The notes under the pieces are model-generated. The model was not told where the DNA came from. It worked only from the letters and a program-made list of their open reading frames with translations, and ran no database searches. Both the position numbers and the translations under genes were made by a program. Of a stretch of DNA of 64,000 bases, positions 24,769-34,301 are shown in pieces; positions within the stretch are counted from its first letter, which is position 1; each line of letters starts with the position of its first letter. This DNA is from an uncultured Paracoccaceae bacterium (GTDB taxonomy: Bacteria; Pseudomonadota; Alphaproteobacteria; Rhodobacterales; Rhodobacteraceae), in contig CANLDN010000002.1 in NCBI GenBank assembly GCA_947489445.1, positions 131,501 to 195,500 of the forward strand, read 5' to 3'.

Positions 24769-26601
24769 TTACTCCGCCGCGTCTTTTATGTTGATAAAGC
24801 CACCAGATTGACGGTTCCAATAACGGGCATATAGCCCGCCCTTTGTCAGCAAATCGTCGTGGGTTCCTTGTTCGACAATGCGCCCCGCGTCAAGAACGAT
24901 GATCCGATCCATGCGTGCAAGGGTGGATAGACGGTGGGCGATCGCGATGACGGTCTTATTGTCCATAATCGACTCTAACGCGTGCTGAATCGATGCTTCG
25001 ACTTCGGAATCCAGCGCGCTGGTCGCTTCATCCAGAACCAGAATTGGCGCGTCTTTCAGAATGGCGCGGGCAATGGCGATACGTTGGCGCTGACCACCGG
25101 ACAATTTTACGCCCCGCTCACCAAGATGCGCATCATAGCCCGCACGGCCGCGATGATCCTTCAGCCCAAGGATGAAATCATGCGCCTCGGCCTGTTTGGC
25201 GGCGGCTTCGATCTCTGCGATACTCGCGTCAGGCTTACCGTAGCGGATATTGTCATAGGCCGAGCGATTGAACATCGCCGTTTCCTGCGTGACCATGGCG
25301 ATCTGACGGCGCAGGCTTTCTTGCGTGACATCTCTGACATCTTGGCCGTCAATCACGACCCGCCCGTTTTCGGTATCATAAAGCCGCAACAACAACGCAA
25401 CGAGCGTGGATTTGCCCGCACCCGACGCCCCCACAAGGCCGAGTTTTTCGCCGGGCGCTACCATCAGATCGATATCGTCCAACCCACCCGGACCACCGCC
25501 GTAACTGAAACTGACGTTGTTCAGCACAATCTGACCTTGGTCCGCCTTCAGCGCGGTCGCATTTGGACTGTCTGTTAACGTATGCGGCGGGCTCAGCGTA
25601 TGCATCCCGTCCTCAATCTCGCCAACATTGGCATACATGCCCATCAGCGTAAAACTGACCCAACCGGTCATCTGCGACAAACGCAGGGCAACCGCGCCAG
25701 CCGCCGCTATATCACCGGGTGTGGCTGTACCTGTTGTCCAGAAATAAAGCGTCGTGCCAACCAAAAGAACTGGAAGTAACCCACCCAGGGTCATCAACCA
25801 AAACCGAAAGGAAGCGGCGGCCCAGCCAAAGTCAACAGAGGTATCAAGCAGCTCTGACATCGCATCAATTGCGGCCCGATCCTCGTGATAATCATGGGCA
25901 AATAGCTTTACCGTCTTGATATTAGTAATCGTGTCCACGATCTGGCCAGTCACCATCGCACGGGATGCCGCGCGCGCCTTGGACCGCGCCCGTATACGCG
26001 GCATGAAGTAACGGATCATCAGAATGTAGGCCACGACCCAAGCCGCAAGAAGTGCTGCAGAACGGGCATCAATCGTCAAAAGCAGGATGACAGAACCGAC
26101 CAATGAGGCCAGCGCAAATGCAACGGTATGGATCATGTCCACGAACAGTTCAGTGACGGCGCGCGACACTTGGCCCTGTTTTTGGGCGATGCGGCCAGCA
26201 AAATCATCATCAAAGAACGTCACGGACTGGCCCAGTGAGTGTCTGAACACACGGGCCATGACCAGATTGATAAGATTGGGCGCAACAACAACCGACTGCA
26301 TCATGCCAGAAATGCCCAATACGACAGGCCGCAAAATGATGAAGAACCCCATGACAGTCAGCAACAAAAACAGGTTGTCGCTGAAGAAACCATCAGTAGA
26401 TGATCCAAGGGCGGCGTCGATCACGAGCCCGAGCATCAACGCGGTCATCACCTCTAGCACACCCGCAGATGCGGAAACGACAGCGGCAAGACCTGTCATC
26501 TTGAAGCTGCCGCTTAGGCACCACTTAAGATAGGCCATCAGCGTTTGTGGTGGTGGTCCGCCCGCTTCTTGAAAGGGATCAATCCAGTCTTCGGGTTTCA
26601 T
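24769..26601 (-). CDS. ABC exporter, fused permease and ATPase (second of a pair)
   Basis: A 610-residue half-transporter with six membrane spans in the first 310 residues and a C-terminal ATPase: Walker A GASGAGKST, signature LSGGQRQR and Walker B followed by DEATSALD. Similar in length and layout to the neighbour at 26598 and overlapping it by ATGA, so the two probably form a heterodimeric exporter of lipids or drugs. Substrate unknown. Confidence 0.92.
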   Translation of the reverse strand: MKPEDWIDPFQEAGGPPPQTLMAYLKWCLSGSFKMTGLAAVVSASAGVLEVMTALMLGLVIDAALGSSTDGFFSDNLFLLLTVMGFFIILRPVVLGISGMMQSVVVAPNLINLVMARVFRHSLGQSVTFFDDDFAGRIAQKQGQVSRAVTELFVDMIHTVAFALASLVGSVILLLTIDARSAALLAAWVVAYILMIRYFMPRIRARSKARAASRAMVTGQIVDTITNIKTVKLFAHDYHEDRAAIDAMSELLDTSVDFGWAAASFRFWLMTLGGLLPVLLVGTTLYFWTTGTATPGDIAAAGAVALRLSQMTGWVSFTLMGMYANVGEIEDGMHTLSPPHTLTDSPNATALKADQGQIVLNNVSFSYGGGPGGLDDIDLMVAPGEKLGLVGASGAGKSTLVALLLRLYDTENGRVVIDGQDVRDVTQESLRRQIAMVTQETAMFNRSAYDNIRYGKPDASIAEIEAAAKQAEAHDFILGLKDHRGRAGYDAHLGERGVKLSGGQRQRIAIARAILKDAPILVLDEATSALDSEVEASIQHALESIMDNKTVIAIAHRLSTLARMDRIIVLDAGRIVEQGTHDDLLTKGGLYARYWNRQSGGFINIKDAAE

Positions 26602-28442
26602 TCGGCGGCACCTGCATCTTCACCCAGAAAACCACCGGACTGTCGCGCCCAGAACCTTGCATATTGTCCGTTTGCCGCAAGCAAGGCATCATGCGTACCA
26701 TCTTCGATAATGCGGCCCTGATCCATGACAATGATCCGGTCCATGCGGGCGATCGTTGACAGGCGGTGGGCGATTGCGATCACCGTTTTGCCTTCCATCA
26801 TGCCGTACAGCGTGCGCTGGATGGCGGCTTCGACCTCACTGTCGAGCGCGCTGGTCGCCTCATCCAACAGCAGAATAGGCGCATCTTTCAGAATAACCCG
26901 CGCAAGTGCGATCCGTTGGCGTTGGCCCCCGGATAGTTTGACACCGCGTTCACCGACGCGTGCCTCGTAACCTTTATTGCCTTCGTTGTCCTCAAGCTCC
27001 TGAATGAATTGATGCGCCTCCGCTTTGCGCGCCGCGGCGATCATGTCGTCTTCTGACGCTTCAGGATTACCGTAAAGGATATTTTCCCGCACGGATCTGT
27101 GCAGTAATGCGCTGTCCTGTTGCACCATCCCGATCAACCGACGCAGGCTGTCCTGTGTGACCTGCATAATGTCTTGGCCGTCAATGGAAATCACACCTTT
27201 TTCAGCGTCGTAGAACCGCAACAACAGCTTCACAAGGGTTGATTTGCCAGCACCTGATTGCCCAACAAGACCTACCTTTTCGCCCGGCGCGATTGTCAGG
27301 CTGATCTTGTCCAGACCACCTGCTTCTTTGCCATAATGATGCGACAGATCGGTGATCTGCACTTGTCCTTTCTTGATCTGCAAGGGAGCAGCGGATTGAT
27401 CAAGCAGGGTGACGGGTTGCGCGATTGTTTGCATCCCCTCGGACACGACCCCGAGCTCCCTAAAAAAGTTGCTGGTTGCCCACATGATCCAGCCAGACAT
27501 AGCGTTCAGACGCAGGGCCAGCGTCGTGGCAACTGCAACGACTCCGACCGTGCTGGCCCCGACACCCCAAAGCCACATGGCCCAGCCGACCACCCCGACA
27601 ATCAAGAAGCCGTTCAACACCATCAGGCCCACATCCATGATGGTATAAAGCCGCATTTCGGCCTGAAAGGTGCGCCGACCCTCTTCGATGGCTTCCTTTG
27701 CATAGTTGATTTCGCGGTCGTGATGGGCAAACATCTTGACCGAATGAATATTGGTGTAACTGTCCACGATCCGGCCCGTGACCTTACTGCGCGCGTTCGA
27801 GGCCGCCTCGGACGCCGGGCCGATCCGCTTCACAACCCAACGCAAAAGGAACAAATAGGGTATCAGCCACATCAATAGGGGGATGATCAGCCGAATGTCC
27901 GCCTGCCCCAACAATATGATCGCTGCGACAACATAAGCGGCAGCAAAAGTCAGCGCATCAAAAAGCTGGAACATCACCTCTGCCGCGGCAGATGGTGTCT
28001 GCATGATCCTATTGGCGATGCGTCCCGCAAAGTCATCCTCAAACCAACCAACCGATTGGCGCAGAACGTGTTTGTGGGCCCGCCAGCGCACCAAAGTCGC
28101 AAAGTTCGGCATGATTGTGTTGTTCAGCAACATGACCTGAAAAATGTGCGTGGCCGGGCGCAGCGTGAGGATGAAAACAGCAACAAGGAGAAACTCTGCT
28201 CCATAGCGCGCCCAAACCTCAGCGGGTGATCCGCTCGATAGCGTGTCAACAAGTCGGCCGACATACCCCAGCAGCCAGATCTCGATCCCGGCAATCACAA
28301 GGGACATAACCCCTGTAATGAGCAAAACCCCTTTGAACGGTTCCGCGTAATTTCGCAGAAACGGGTAGAGCCGCTTGGGCGGCGTGTCGGTCTCCTGATA
28401 CGCGGTATAGGGATCGACAAGACCTTCGAAGAATCGAAACAC
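26598..28442 (-). CDS. ABC exporter, fused permease and ATPase (first of a pair)
   Basis: A 614-residue half-transporter with an N-terminal six-span domain and a C-terminal ATPase (GQSGAGKST, LSGGQRQR, DEATSALD). Both members of the pair keep a glutamate after the Walker B aspartate, so both sites may hydrolyse ATP. The gene lies 45 bp after a LysE-type exporter gene. Confidence 0.92.
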   Translation of the reverse strand: MFRFFEGLVDPYTAYQETDTPPKRLYPFLRNYAEPFKGVLLITGVMSLVIAGIEIWLLGYVGRLVDTLSSGSPAEVWARYGAEFLLVAVFILTLRPATHIFQVMLLNNTIMPNFATLVRWRAHKHVLRQSVGWFEDDFAGRIANRIMQTPSAAAEVMFQLFDALTFAAAYVVAAIILLGQADIRLIIPLLMWLIPYLFLLRWVVKRIGPASEAASNARSKVTGRIVDSYTNIHSVKMFAHHDREINYAKEAIEEGRRTFQAEMRLYTIMDVGLMVLNGFLIVGVVGWAMWLWGVGASTVGVVAVATTLALRLNAMSGWIMWATSNFFRELGVVSEGMQTIAQPVTLLDQSAAPLQIKKGQVQITDLSHHYGKEAGGLDKISLTIAPGEKVGLVGQSGAGKSTLVKLLLRFYDAEKGVISIDGQDIMQVTQDSLRRLIGMVQQDSALLHRSVRENILYGNPEASEDDMIAAARKAEAHQFIQELEDNEGNKGYEARVGERGVKLSGGQRQRIALARVILKDAPILLLDEATSALDSEVEAAIQRTLYGMMEGKTVIAIAHRLSTIARMDRIIVMDQGRIIEDGTHDALLAANGQYARFWARQSGGFLGEDAGAAE

Positions 28443-28487
28443 GGGTCTGCCTCTCGGGATTATGTGCCAGACATAACAAGGTTTGGA

Positions 28488-29069
28488 TCAGAGGAAAACC
28501 AGCACAGAAAAACCAACCAAGGCAAGCGCCATAATGCGCATGAAAACGCGCCAGGCGACCGGGTTGGTCAACAAATAGGCAAGCAGGGTACCGGCGGTGG
28601 TCCAGAACAGGCAAACACCGAGGTTCAGGGTCGAAAATGTCAGACCGAGTATAACCGCCTGCTCTACCGCGGACAGTGTCGCAACATAAACAGTGGCGCT
28701 TAGTGCGACGGCCCAAACCTTCGGATTGATCCATTGGAACAGAACCGCCTCGATAAACGTGAATGGCCGATGAGCATTGCTTGTCTTGGCGGGATCAGCA
28801 TTCCACAGACCATACGCCATCCACAAAATCCAAAGGCTGGCGCCAATTTTCAAGATCGTTGTCAGCGTCGGTTGTGCGGTCAACAAAGCCCCAATGCCAT
28901 ACCCGGTGATCGCCGATGTGATGCCAACGCCGACTGCAACACCAAGAATGTGAGGCAGAGTGCGTTTGAAGCCGAACCGCGCGCCTGATGCTGTCAGCAT
29001 GATCACGTTCGGCCCCGGTGAAAATAGGCCAAAGAAGACAAACCCGATCAGCGGTAACAAATCAGTCAA
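28488..29069 (-). CDS. LysE-family exporter
   Basis: A 193-residue membrane protein with about six spans and the family N-terminal motif FFGLFSPGPNVIMLTASG. LysE/RhtB proteins export amino acids or related compounds; the substrate here is not evident. Its ATG overlaps the end of cca by 8 nt. Confidence 0.85.
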   Translation of the reverse strand: MTDLLPLIGFVFFGLFSPGPNVIMLTASGARFGFKRTLPHILGVAVGVGITSAITGYGIGALLTAQPTLTTILKIGASLWILWMAYGLWNADPAKTSNAHRPFTFIEAVLFQWINPKVWAVALSATVYVATLSAVEQAVILGLTFSTLNLGVCLFWTTAGTLLAYLLTNPVAWRVFMRIMALALVGFSVLVFL

Positions 29070-30198
29070 GCAGATCAGCTTTCGTCAAGGTGAAGCCAGA
29101 CGCGATCCAACGCTGCTCTGCCAGCTTCAATGCCTGACCCAAAGCAGAGCCCTGCAAGTCCGGCATCAAGTCCGCCGCAACAATCGGAAACTTCATTTTT
29201 GCGGCATTTTGAGCACTTTGGAGTGTGTTAGTGTCGATATCTTGACCAGACGACGCGGCCTGCAGCGCCAGTTTGTCCACAGCGACCTTTGCGCCAAACC
29301 GATAGGCGGTTTCGTCTGCTGACATGTCAGATTTGATTTGAACGATCTGTCTGACCTCGTCTTTAGACAGCCGCAGCGCATCCACTGGAGCACCGCCCAG
29401 CGCAACAAGACGTCGGATTGGATCAACCGCCAGACCCGCCTGTTCTTCGACATGAACCAACACTGGCAATATCAAAGCTGTCGCACCCGGTAGAATCTGG
29501 GCAAGACCGCCCGTGGCGGACAGCGACGCAACCGCAGGCGCGGGATCTGGTGCCGCCAGCAGCTTCAACAGCTCGCTGGTTATACGTTCAATGGAAAGCT
29601 GTCGTAGGCCTTCTATATTGGCGGCACAAGCAGCCAAACCATCCGGATCAGGACCTTCGTTTGCATCACCATACCATGCGTGAAACCGGAAAAAGCGCAG
29701 AATACGCAGATAGTCCTCTTTGATGCGCATATCGGCGTCTTCAATAAACCTGATCCGGCGGGCGCGCAGATCAGACAAACCACCTAGCGGATCAGCAATT
29801 GAACCATCAGGGGCTGCATAAAGGGCATTCATTGTGAAATCACGACGGCGCGCGTCGTCCGTCATATTATCAGCAAATGCCACAGTGGCGCGCCTGCCAT
29901 CAGTCGCGACATCACGGCGGAAGGTTGTGACCTCATAAGGCACGTTTTGGGCAAGAATAGTGACTGTTCCGTGCTCAATCCCGGTTGGGATGACCTTTAG
30001 GCCCACAGCCTCCGCCAACCTTGTCACTTCATCAGGATGCGCGTCGGTCGACAGATCCAGATCTGCCACAGGCTCGTCCAGCAGCGCATTTCGTACACAG
30101 CCGCCGACAAACCACGCCTGATAGCCTGCATCTGTGAGAACCTTACAAACCGCTTGAGAGGGAGCGTTGGTAAGCCAGCTTGCCGCGATTTGCGTCAT
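29062..30198 (-). CDS. cca: CCA tRNA nucleotidyltransferase/poly(A) polymerase family
   Basis: A 378-residue class II nucleotidyltransferase. The catalytic region WFVGGCVRNALLDEPVADLD carries the two metal-binding aspartates, followed by RRDFTMNALYA and the RNA-binding segment EDYLRILRFFRFHAWY. It adds or repairs the CCA end of tRNA; the poly(A) polymerase reading is less likely at this length. It overlaps the nudix gene by ATGA and the lysE gene by 8 nt. Confidence 0.88.
   Translation of the reverse strand: MTQIAASWLTNAPSQAVCKVLTDAGYQAWFVGGCVRNALLDEPVADLDLSTDAHPDEVTRLAEAVGLKVIPTGIEHGTVTILAQNVPYEVTTFRRDVATDGRRATVAFADNMTDDARRRDFTMNALYAAPDGSIADPLGGLSDLRARRIRFIEDADMRIKEDYLRILRFFRFHAWYGDANEGPDPDGLAACAANIEGLRQLSIERITSELLKLLAAPDPAPAVASLSATGGLAQILPGATALILPVLVHVEEQAGLAVDPIRRLVALGGAPVDALRLSKDEVRQIVQIKSDMSADETAYRFGAKVAVDKLALQAASSGQDIDTNTLQSAQNAAKMKFPIVAADLMPDLQGSALGQALKLAEQRWIASGFTLTKADLLD
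29947..29962 (+). repeat. 16-bp motif, copy 1 (one mismatch)
   Basis: TTGGGCAAGAATAGTG, inside cca on the non-coding strand. It differs by one base from copies at 36017 and 45307, all in the same orientation. Confidence 0.5.
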
Positions 30199-30785
30199 GA
30201 CATGCGCTCTGCCAAGGCGCGCAGGATACGGGCGGTGGCACCCCAGATATAGTAGGGGCCATGAGGGACCGTGTAATAATAGCGTTTGCGACCCTGCCAG
30301 TGGCGACTTTCCACACTGAACATCGCAGGATCAATGACATGTGCCAGGGGAACCTCGAAAACCTCGCTGACCTCACCCAGCTCTGCGATTGGATCAAAAT
30401 TGCCTCGGACCACGGCCAAAACAGGGGTGACTTGATAGGCGGTGACAGTTTGATGGGCTGGCAATGTGCCGACGACATTCACCATCTCGCGCGGCAAACC
30501 GATTTCCTCTTCCGCTTCGCGCAGGGCGGCATCAGCTATGGTTTGATCGACCGGATCCTGCTTGCCGCCAGGAAAAGCGATCTGGCCGGGGTGATGTTTA
30601 AGACGAGCAGACCGCTTGGTGAGAATAACGGACTCTGTTTTGGCCCGAACCGCTACTAAGACAGCCGCTGGTGTCAGTTTGCAGTCCGGTATTTGGACAT
30701 CTTGGTTAAGGTCAAAATCCGAGGACGCGCTGCCAGGTTGTGACAGCGCGTTCATCAGTCTTTTGTGCAAGTCAGGCACTGGCAT
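30195..30785 (-). CDS. Nudix hydrolase, CoA pyrophosphatase type
   Basis: A 196-residue nudix protein with the UPF0035-type lead segment LTKRSARLKHHPGQIAFPGG and the nudix box running into ALREAEEEIGL. This subgroup cleaves coenzyme A or its derivatives. The start at 30785 overlaps the end of hslO by 14 nt; a later ATG at 30758 is possible, and the in-frame ATG at 30869 lies deep within hslO. Confidence 0.85.
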   Translation of the reverse strand: MPVPDLHKRLMNALSQPGSASSDFDLNQDVQIPDCKLTPAAVLVAVRAKTESVILTKRSARLKHHPGQIAFPGGKQDPVDQTIADAALREAEEEIGLPREMVNVVGTLPAHQTVTAYQVTPVLAVVRGNFDPIAELGEVSEVFEVPLAHVIDPAMFSVESRHWQGRKRYYYTVPHGPYYIWGATARILRALAERMS

Positions 30786-31764
30786 CCTTTGCTTCAAACC
30801 CCAACACATCGGGCTGGAAAACGTAATGGGAACCACAGAACTGGCAGTCAGCGGTGACCGTACCTTCATCGGTGACCATGGTGCCGATCTCCTTTGCCGA
30901 ATAAATCGACAGGCTTTGCTTCACCTTATCTTCTGAACAACTGCAGCCAAACTTGATCGGTTGGGCATCATAAACCCGCGGCTGCTCCTCGTGGAACAGA
31001 CGCACCAGCAGATCAGTCGGGGCCACGGTCGGACCGATCAGTTCGATTTCTTCGACTGTGTCCAGCAAGGTATTTGCGCGGTTCCAGTTTTCGCCCTCAT
31101 CCTCAGTCAGGATATCCACAGCATCGAGCAACCCCTCTTCACCAGAGCCACCTTCGCCCTGCACATGAGGTGATGCCTTTGGCATATGTTGCAACATGAT
31201 GCCGCCAGCCCGCCAATGGGTCGGCTCACCCGGCAATTGCGATTGTCCGTAAGTAAGCGAGAACCGGGTTGGCAACTGTTCAGACTGCGCGAAATAGGTT
31301 TCTGCGCAGGCTGACAATGACCCGCCTGCGATAGGCGTGATCCCTTGATAAGGGGTCATCCCTTCGCCTTGGTCGATCAGAATAGCAAAGTACCCATTGC
31401 CAATTTGGCTAAACGGGTCAGCATCATGATCAAGACGCTCGTCATCATAAGAAGCATAGGCGCGGATGCGGGCGGGTTCCCCATCATCCGTCGGGCCATA
31501 ATAATCGGTCGCAATCAGCCGCACGGGGCCAGAGCCACGCACTTGCAACGACAACTTCCAGCGCAACTTGACGGTTTGCCCGATCAGAGCCGTCAGCAGG
31601 GCCATTTCTGCCACCAGCCCTTCGATCATGGGGGGATAGTCGTGCTGCGACAGGACCTGTTCCAGCACACCATCCAGACGCGCCACCCTGCCACGGATGT
31701 CGGAGGCGTCAAGTTGAAACGGCAGGACGGTATCGTCCCAGGCGATCTGAGTGCCGAGGCTCAT
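30772..31764 (-). CDS. hslO: Redox-regulated chaperone Hsp33
   Basis: A 330-residue Hsp33. The zinc/redox switch cysteines are visible near the C-terminus as CSCSEDK and CQFCG. Oxidation of these activates the holdase function during oxidative and heat stress. It is the first gene of a minus-strand run (hslO-nudix-cca-lysE-ABC-ABC-methyltransferase) and is divergent from a second nudix gene. Confidence 0.94.
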   Translation of the reverse strand: MSLGTQIAWDDTVLPFQLDASDIRGRVARLDGVLEQVLSQHDYPPMIEGLVAEMALLTALIGQTVKLRWKLSLQVRGSGPVRLIATDYYGPTDDGEPARIRAYASYDDERLDHDADPFSQIGNGYFAILIDQGEGMTPYQGITPIAGGSLSACAETYFAQSEQLPTRFSLTYGQSQLPGEPTHWRAGGIMLQHMPKASPHVQGEGGSGEEGLLDAVDILTEDEGENWNRANTLLDTVEEIELIGPTVAPTDLLVRLFHEEQPRVYDAQPIKFGCSCSEDKVKQSLSIYSAKEIGTMVTDEGTVTADCQFCGSHYVFQPDVLGFEAKDASA

Positions 31765-31841
31765 GGGCTTTCCTTACATGTCAGGAGTTGGCATACCGCG
31801 CCTATATAGGCGGGGCAAGCCAGCGTCCAAGGGGGCAAGCT

Positions 31842-32276
31842 ATGATCAGACGGTATGGCGATACGCCCAAAAACGGGCATCATTACAAACACCGGCCCGG
31901 CGTCTACGCGATCCTGCCGCGCAACGGGCAGCTATTGCTGACCTATCAAGGCGCGCCCCATTGCGAGATACAGCTGCCAGGTGGTGGCATTGATCCCGGC
32001 GAAAGCCCGTTGCAAGCACTGCACCGCGAAGTATTCGAGGAAACCGGCTGGCGAATTGCCAATCCGCGCCGGCTTGGGATATTCCGCCGCTTTGTCTACA
32101 TGCCGGAATACGGGATTAATGCAGAGAAGGTCTGCCACATTTACATCGCTCGACCAGCGCGCCCGATTGGGCCGCCGACGGAACTTGATCACATTGCATT
32201 ATGGCTCGATCCGCGTGAGGCGATAAATGAAATTGGTGCGGGCGATGCGGCGTTTTTGGCCAAACTTCTCGACTAG
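31842..32276 (+). CDS. Nudix hydrolase
   Basis: A 144-residue protein with a complete nudix box (GGGIDPGESPLQALHREV, then FEETGW, about residues 46-69). Substrate not evident. The start at 31842 has AAGGGGG about 8 nt upstream; the in-frame ATG at 31788 has no such site. Confidence 0.87.
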   Translation: MIRRYGDTPKNGHHYKHRPGVYAILPRNGQLLLTYQGAPHCEIQLPGGGIDPGESPLQALHREVFEETGWRIANPRRLGIFRRFVYMPEYGINAEKVCHIYIARPARPIGPPTELDHIALWLDPREAINEIGAGDAAFLAKLLD

Positions 32277-32286
32277 GGTACCAGAC

Positions 32287-32895
32287 CTAGATCAGACCTG
32301 CGGATTTTGCGAACGGGTCCCAGGTTGCATCTTGATGCCATGCATATTCGCAGCTCCTTGCCATGTCTTCGGCCACGTTCATTCCGAATAGGTCAGCGAC
32401 CACCGCCAAAGCCATATCCATCCCTGCTGAAACACCCGAAGAGGTAAAGAATTTGCCGTCTTCGACCCATCGCGCTTGTTTCACCCATGTGGCATGCGGC
32501 GCAAGGTGAACTGTTTTCGTGAAATCGAGCTTGTTGGTTGTCGCTTTGCGTCCGTCTAGAACCCCCGCCATCCCCAACAACACGGTGCCAGTGCAAACAG
32601 CCATCACCCGTTCGGCGTTTGCAGACGTTTCCCTGATCCAGTGCAGAAGTTCGTCATCTTCGCCTTCATTCAACGCGGTATCGCCACCGGGGATGAGCAA
32701 CAGATCATAGTCGCTCTTTTCGGATATCGCCTTGTCGATAACAATCTGTTGGCCATGAACGCTTGGCACTGGATCGCACCCCTTTGCGACGGTGATAATC
32801 TCTATCTGCTCGGTCAGACCACCTAGCATTTCGATTGGACCGAAGTAATCAAGGGTTTCAAAGCCAGGGAAAACAAATGCGGCGAGTGTTCTCAT
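32287..32895 (-). CDS. DJ-1/PfpI family protein (isonitrile hydratase-like)
   Basis: A 202-residue DJ-1/PfpI protein. The nucleophile elbow AVCTGTVLLG has C101, and the acid is probably in FPGFETLDYFGPIEML (E13 or D16). Closest in type to isonitrile hydratases/ThiJ proteins. It lies beside a GlxA regulator whose N-terminal half is the same fold. Confidence 0.85.
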   Translation of the reverse strand: MRTLAAFVFPGFETLDYFGPIEMLGGLTEQIEIITVAKGCDPVPSVHGQQIVIDKAISEKSDYDLLLIPGGDTALNEGEDDELLHWIRETSANAERVMAVCTGTVLLGMAGVLDGRKATTNKLDFTKTVHLAPHATWVKQARWVEDGKFFTSSGVSAGMDMALAVVADLFGMNVAEDMARSCEYAWHQDATWDPFAKSAGLI

Positions 32896-32913
32896 GTCAT
32901 GTGCTTTCTATGT

Positions 32914-33168
32914 TCAAGGTTTGGGTCGCGTACATTCGGAATGATCTTTGACGAATCGTTCCGTGGATGCGGGGAAATTCACCAGTTTATCAGCTGGACG
33001 TATCGGACGACGCAGCAGTTCGCCGCCGCAATTGGGGCAAATGCCACAAAAGTTGTTTTCGGCGCAGTCTTTGCAGAATGTGCATTCGAACGAGCAGCTA
33101 CGGGCGACGGGGCTGTCTGGCGGCAGATCCACGTCACAACACTCGCAATTTGGTTTCAATTTCAACAT
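32914..33168 (-). CDS. DUF1272 zinc-ribbon-like protein
   Basis: An 84-residue cysteine-rich protein with nine or more cysteines (CECCDVDL, CSFECTFCKDC, CGICPNCGG), almost certainly binding zinc. It fits the DUF1272 family of unknown function. It sits 18 bp upstream of the DJ-1 gene on the same strand, so the two are probably co-transcribed. Confidence 0.8.
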   Translation of the reverse strand: MLKLKPNCECCDVDLPPDSPVARSCSFECTFCKDCAENNFCGICPNCGGELLRRPIRPADKLVNFPASTERFVKDHSECTRPKP

Positions 33169-33230
33169 TGCCGCTCCTTTCGGGTTGTTCTTTGTAGCTT
33201 AGCAGGCATGTTTCTGGCATAAATGACAAC

Positions 33231-34229
33231 ATGCCCTCGGATTATGCCAAAACACGTGAACGCATGAACGCCCTGTTCGTTGTGTATCCAAACATCGTGC
33301 TGCTTGATCTTGTTGGCCCGCTTCAGGTGTTCACCCATGCGCGCAAGGACACAATGTCAGGCTCCGCGTATCAAACACATGTTGTGTCACTGCCGGGTGG
33401 TCCTATCGAGACCAACACGATCTTGCAGATTGACAGTGATCCAATGGAAAAATGGCTGACTGAAGCGGCGCCTATTCATACGCTTGTTGTTGTCGGTGGG
33501 GATGGCGCGATCGATGCGGCCCTTGACCCGCCGTTTGTCGATCAGGTCAGGCAACTGGCCGACAGATCAACGCGGATTTGTTCCGTGTGTTCTGGCGCGC
33601 TTGTTCTTGCTGCCGCCGGGTTGCTTGATCGCCGCCGCGCGGTCACACATTGGGAGGATTGTGATTATCTTGCGCAGCAATATCCGGCGGTTCGGGTAGA
33701 GGTTGACCCGATCTACATAAAGGACGGACATATTTGGACGTCTGCGGGTATTACTGCGGGTATCGATATGGCTTTGGCCATTATCGAAGAGGATTTAGGA
33801 AAGCCCGCGGCAATTGAGATCGCGCGGTCGCTGGTGACGCCAATGGTCAGATCTGGCGGGCAATCGCAGTTTAGCCCGGAATTGGATCGACAGGCCCGCG
33901 ATGCCGAAGGGCAGTTCGCGGCATTGCACAACTGGATTACCGCCAACATTCAGCAAAGGATTTTGGTTAATGACATGGCAAATGTCTGTGGCATGAGTGC
34001 GCGGAATTTTTCGCGACGCTACACCGAAACGATGGGCACATCGCCAGCAAAGGCGGTTGAGGCGATCCGGGTTGATGTGGCGCGCGAGTTATTGGCGGGG
34101 ACCGATAGAAGCATAAAGACGATTGCCGCGAAATGTGGATTTCAGGATGATGAACGGATGAGGCGCGCGTTCTTGCGACATGTCAAGACATCGCCGTCTG
34201 CATATAGAAAGCAGTTTCAGCTGCTTTGA
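33231..34229 (+). CDS. GlxA-family AraC-type regulator
   Basis: A 332-residue regulator with an N-terminal DJ-1/PfpI domain (Cys in CSVCSGALVLAAAG) and a C-terminal AraC helix-turn-helix pair (NDMANVCGMSARNFSRRYTE and IKTIAAKCGFQDDERM). It is divergent from the DUF1272/DJ-1 pair, which it may control (inference). Neither the start at 33231 nor the one at 33264 has a strong ribosome site. Confidence 0.88.
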   Translation: MPSDYAKTRERMNALFVVYPNIVLLDLVGPLQVFTHARKDTMSGSAYQTHVVSLPGGPIETNTILQIDSDPMEKWLTEAAPIHTLVVVGGDGAIDAALDPPFVDQVRQLADRSTRICSVCSGALVLAAAGLLDRRRAVTHWEDCDYLAQQYPAVRVEVDPIYIKDGHIWTSAGITAGIDMALAIIEEDLGKPAAIEIARSLVTPMVRSGGQSQFSPELDRQARDAEGQFAALHNWITANIQQRILVNDMANVCGMSARNFSRRYTETMGTSPAKAVEAIRVDVARELLAGTDRSIKTIAAKCGFQDDERMRRAFLRHVKTSPSAYRKQFQLL

Positions 34230-34301
34230 CGCCTCCTTGCCCATTCCCCCGAAACCCGGTATCGCGCGGATATCGACTTATATGACGTAAAGGCACCGCG
34301 C

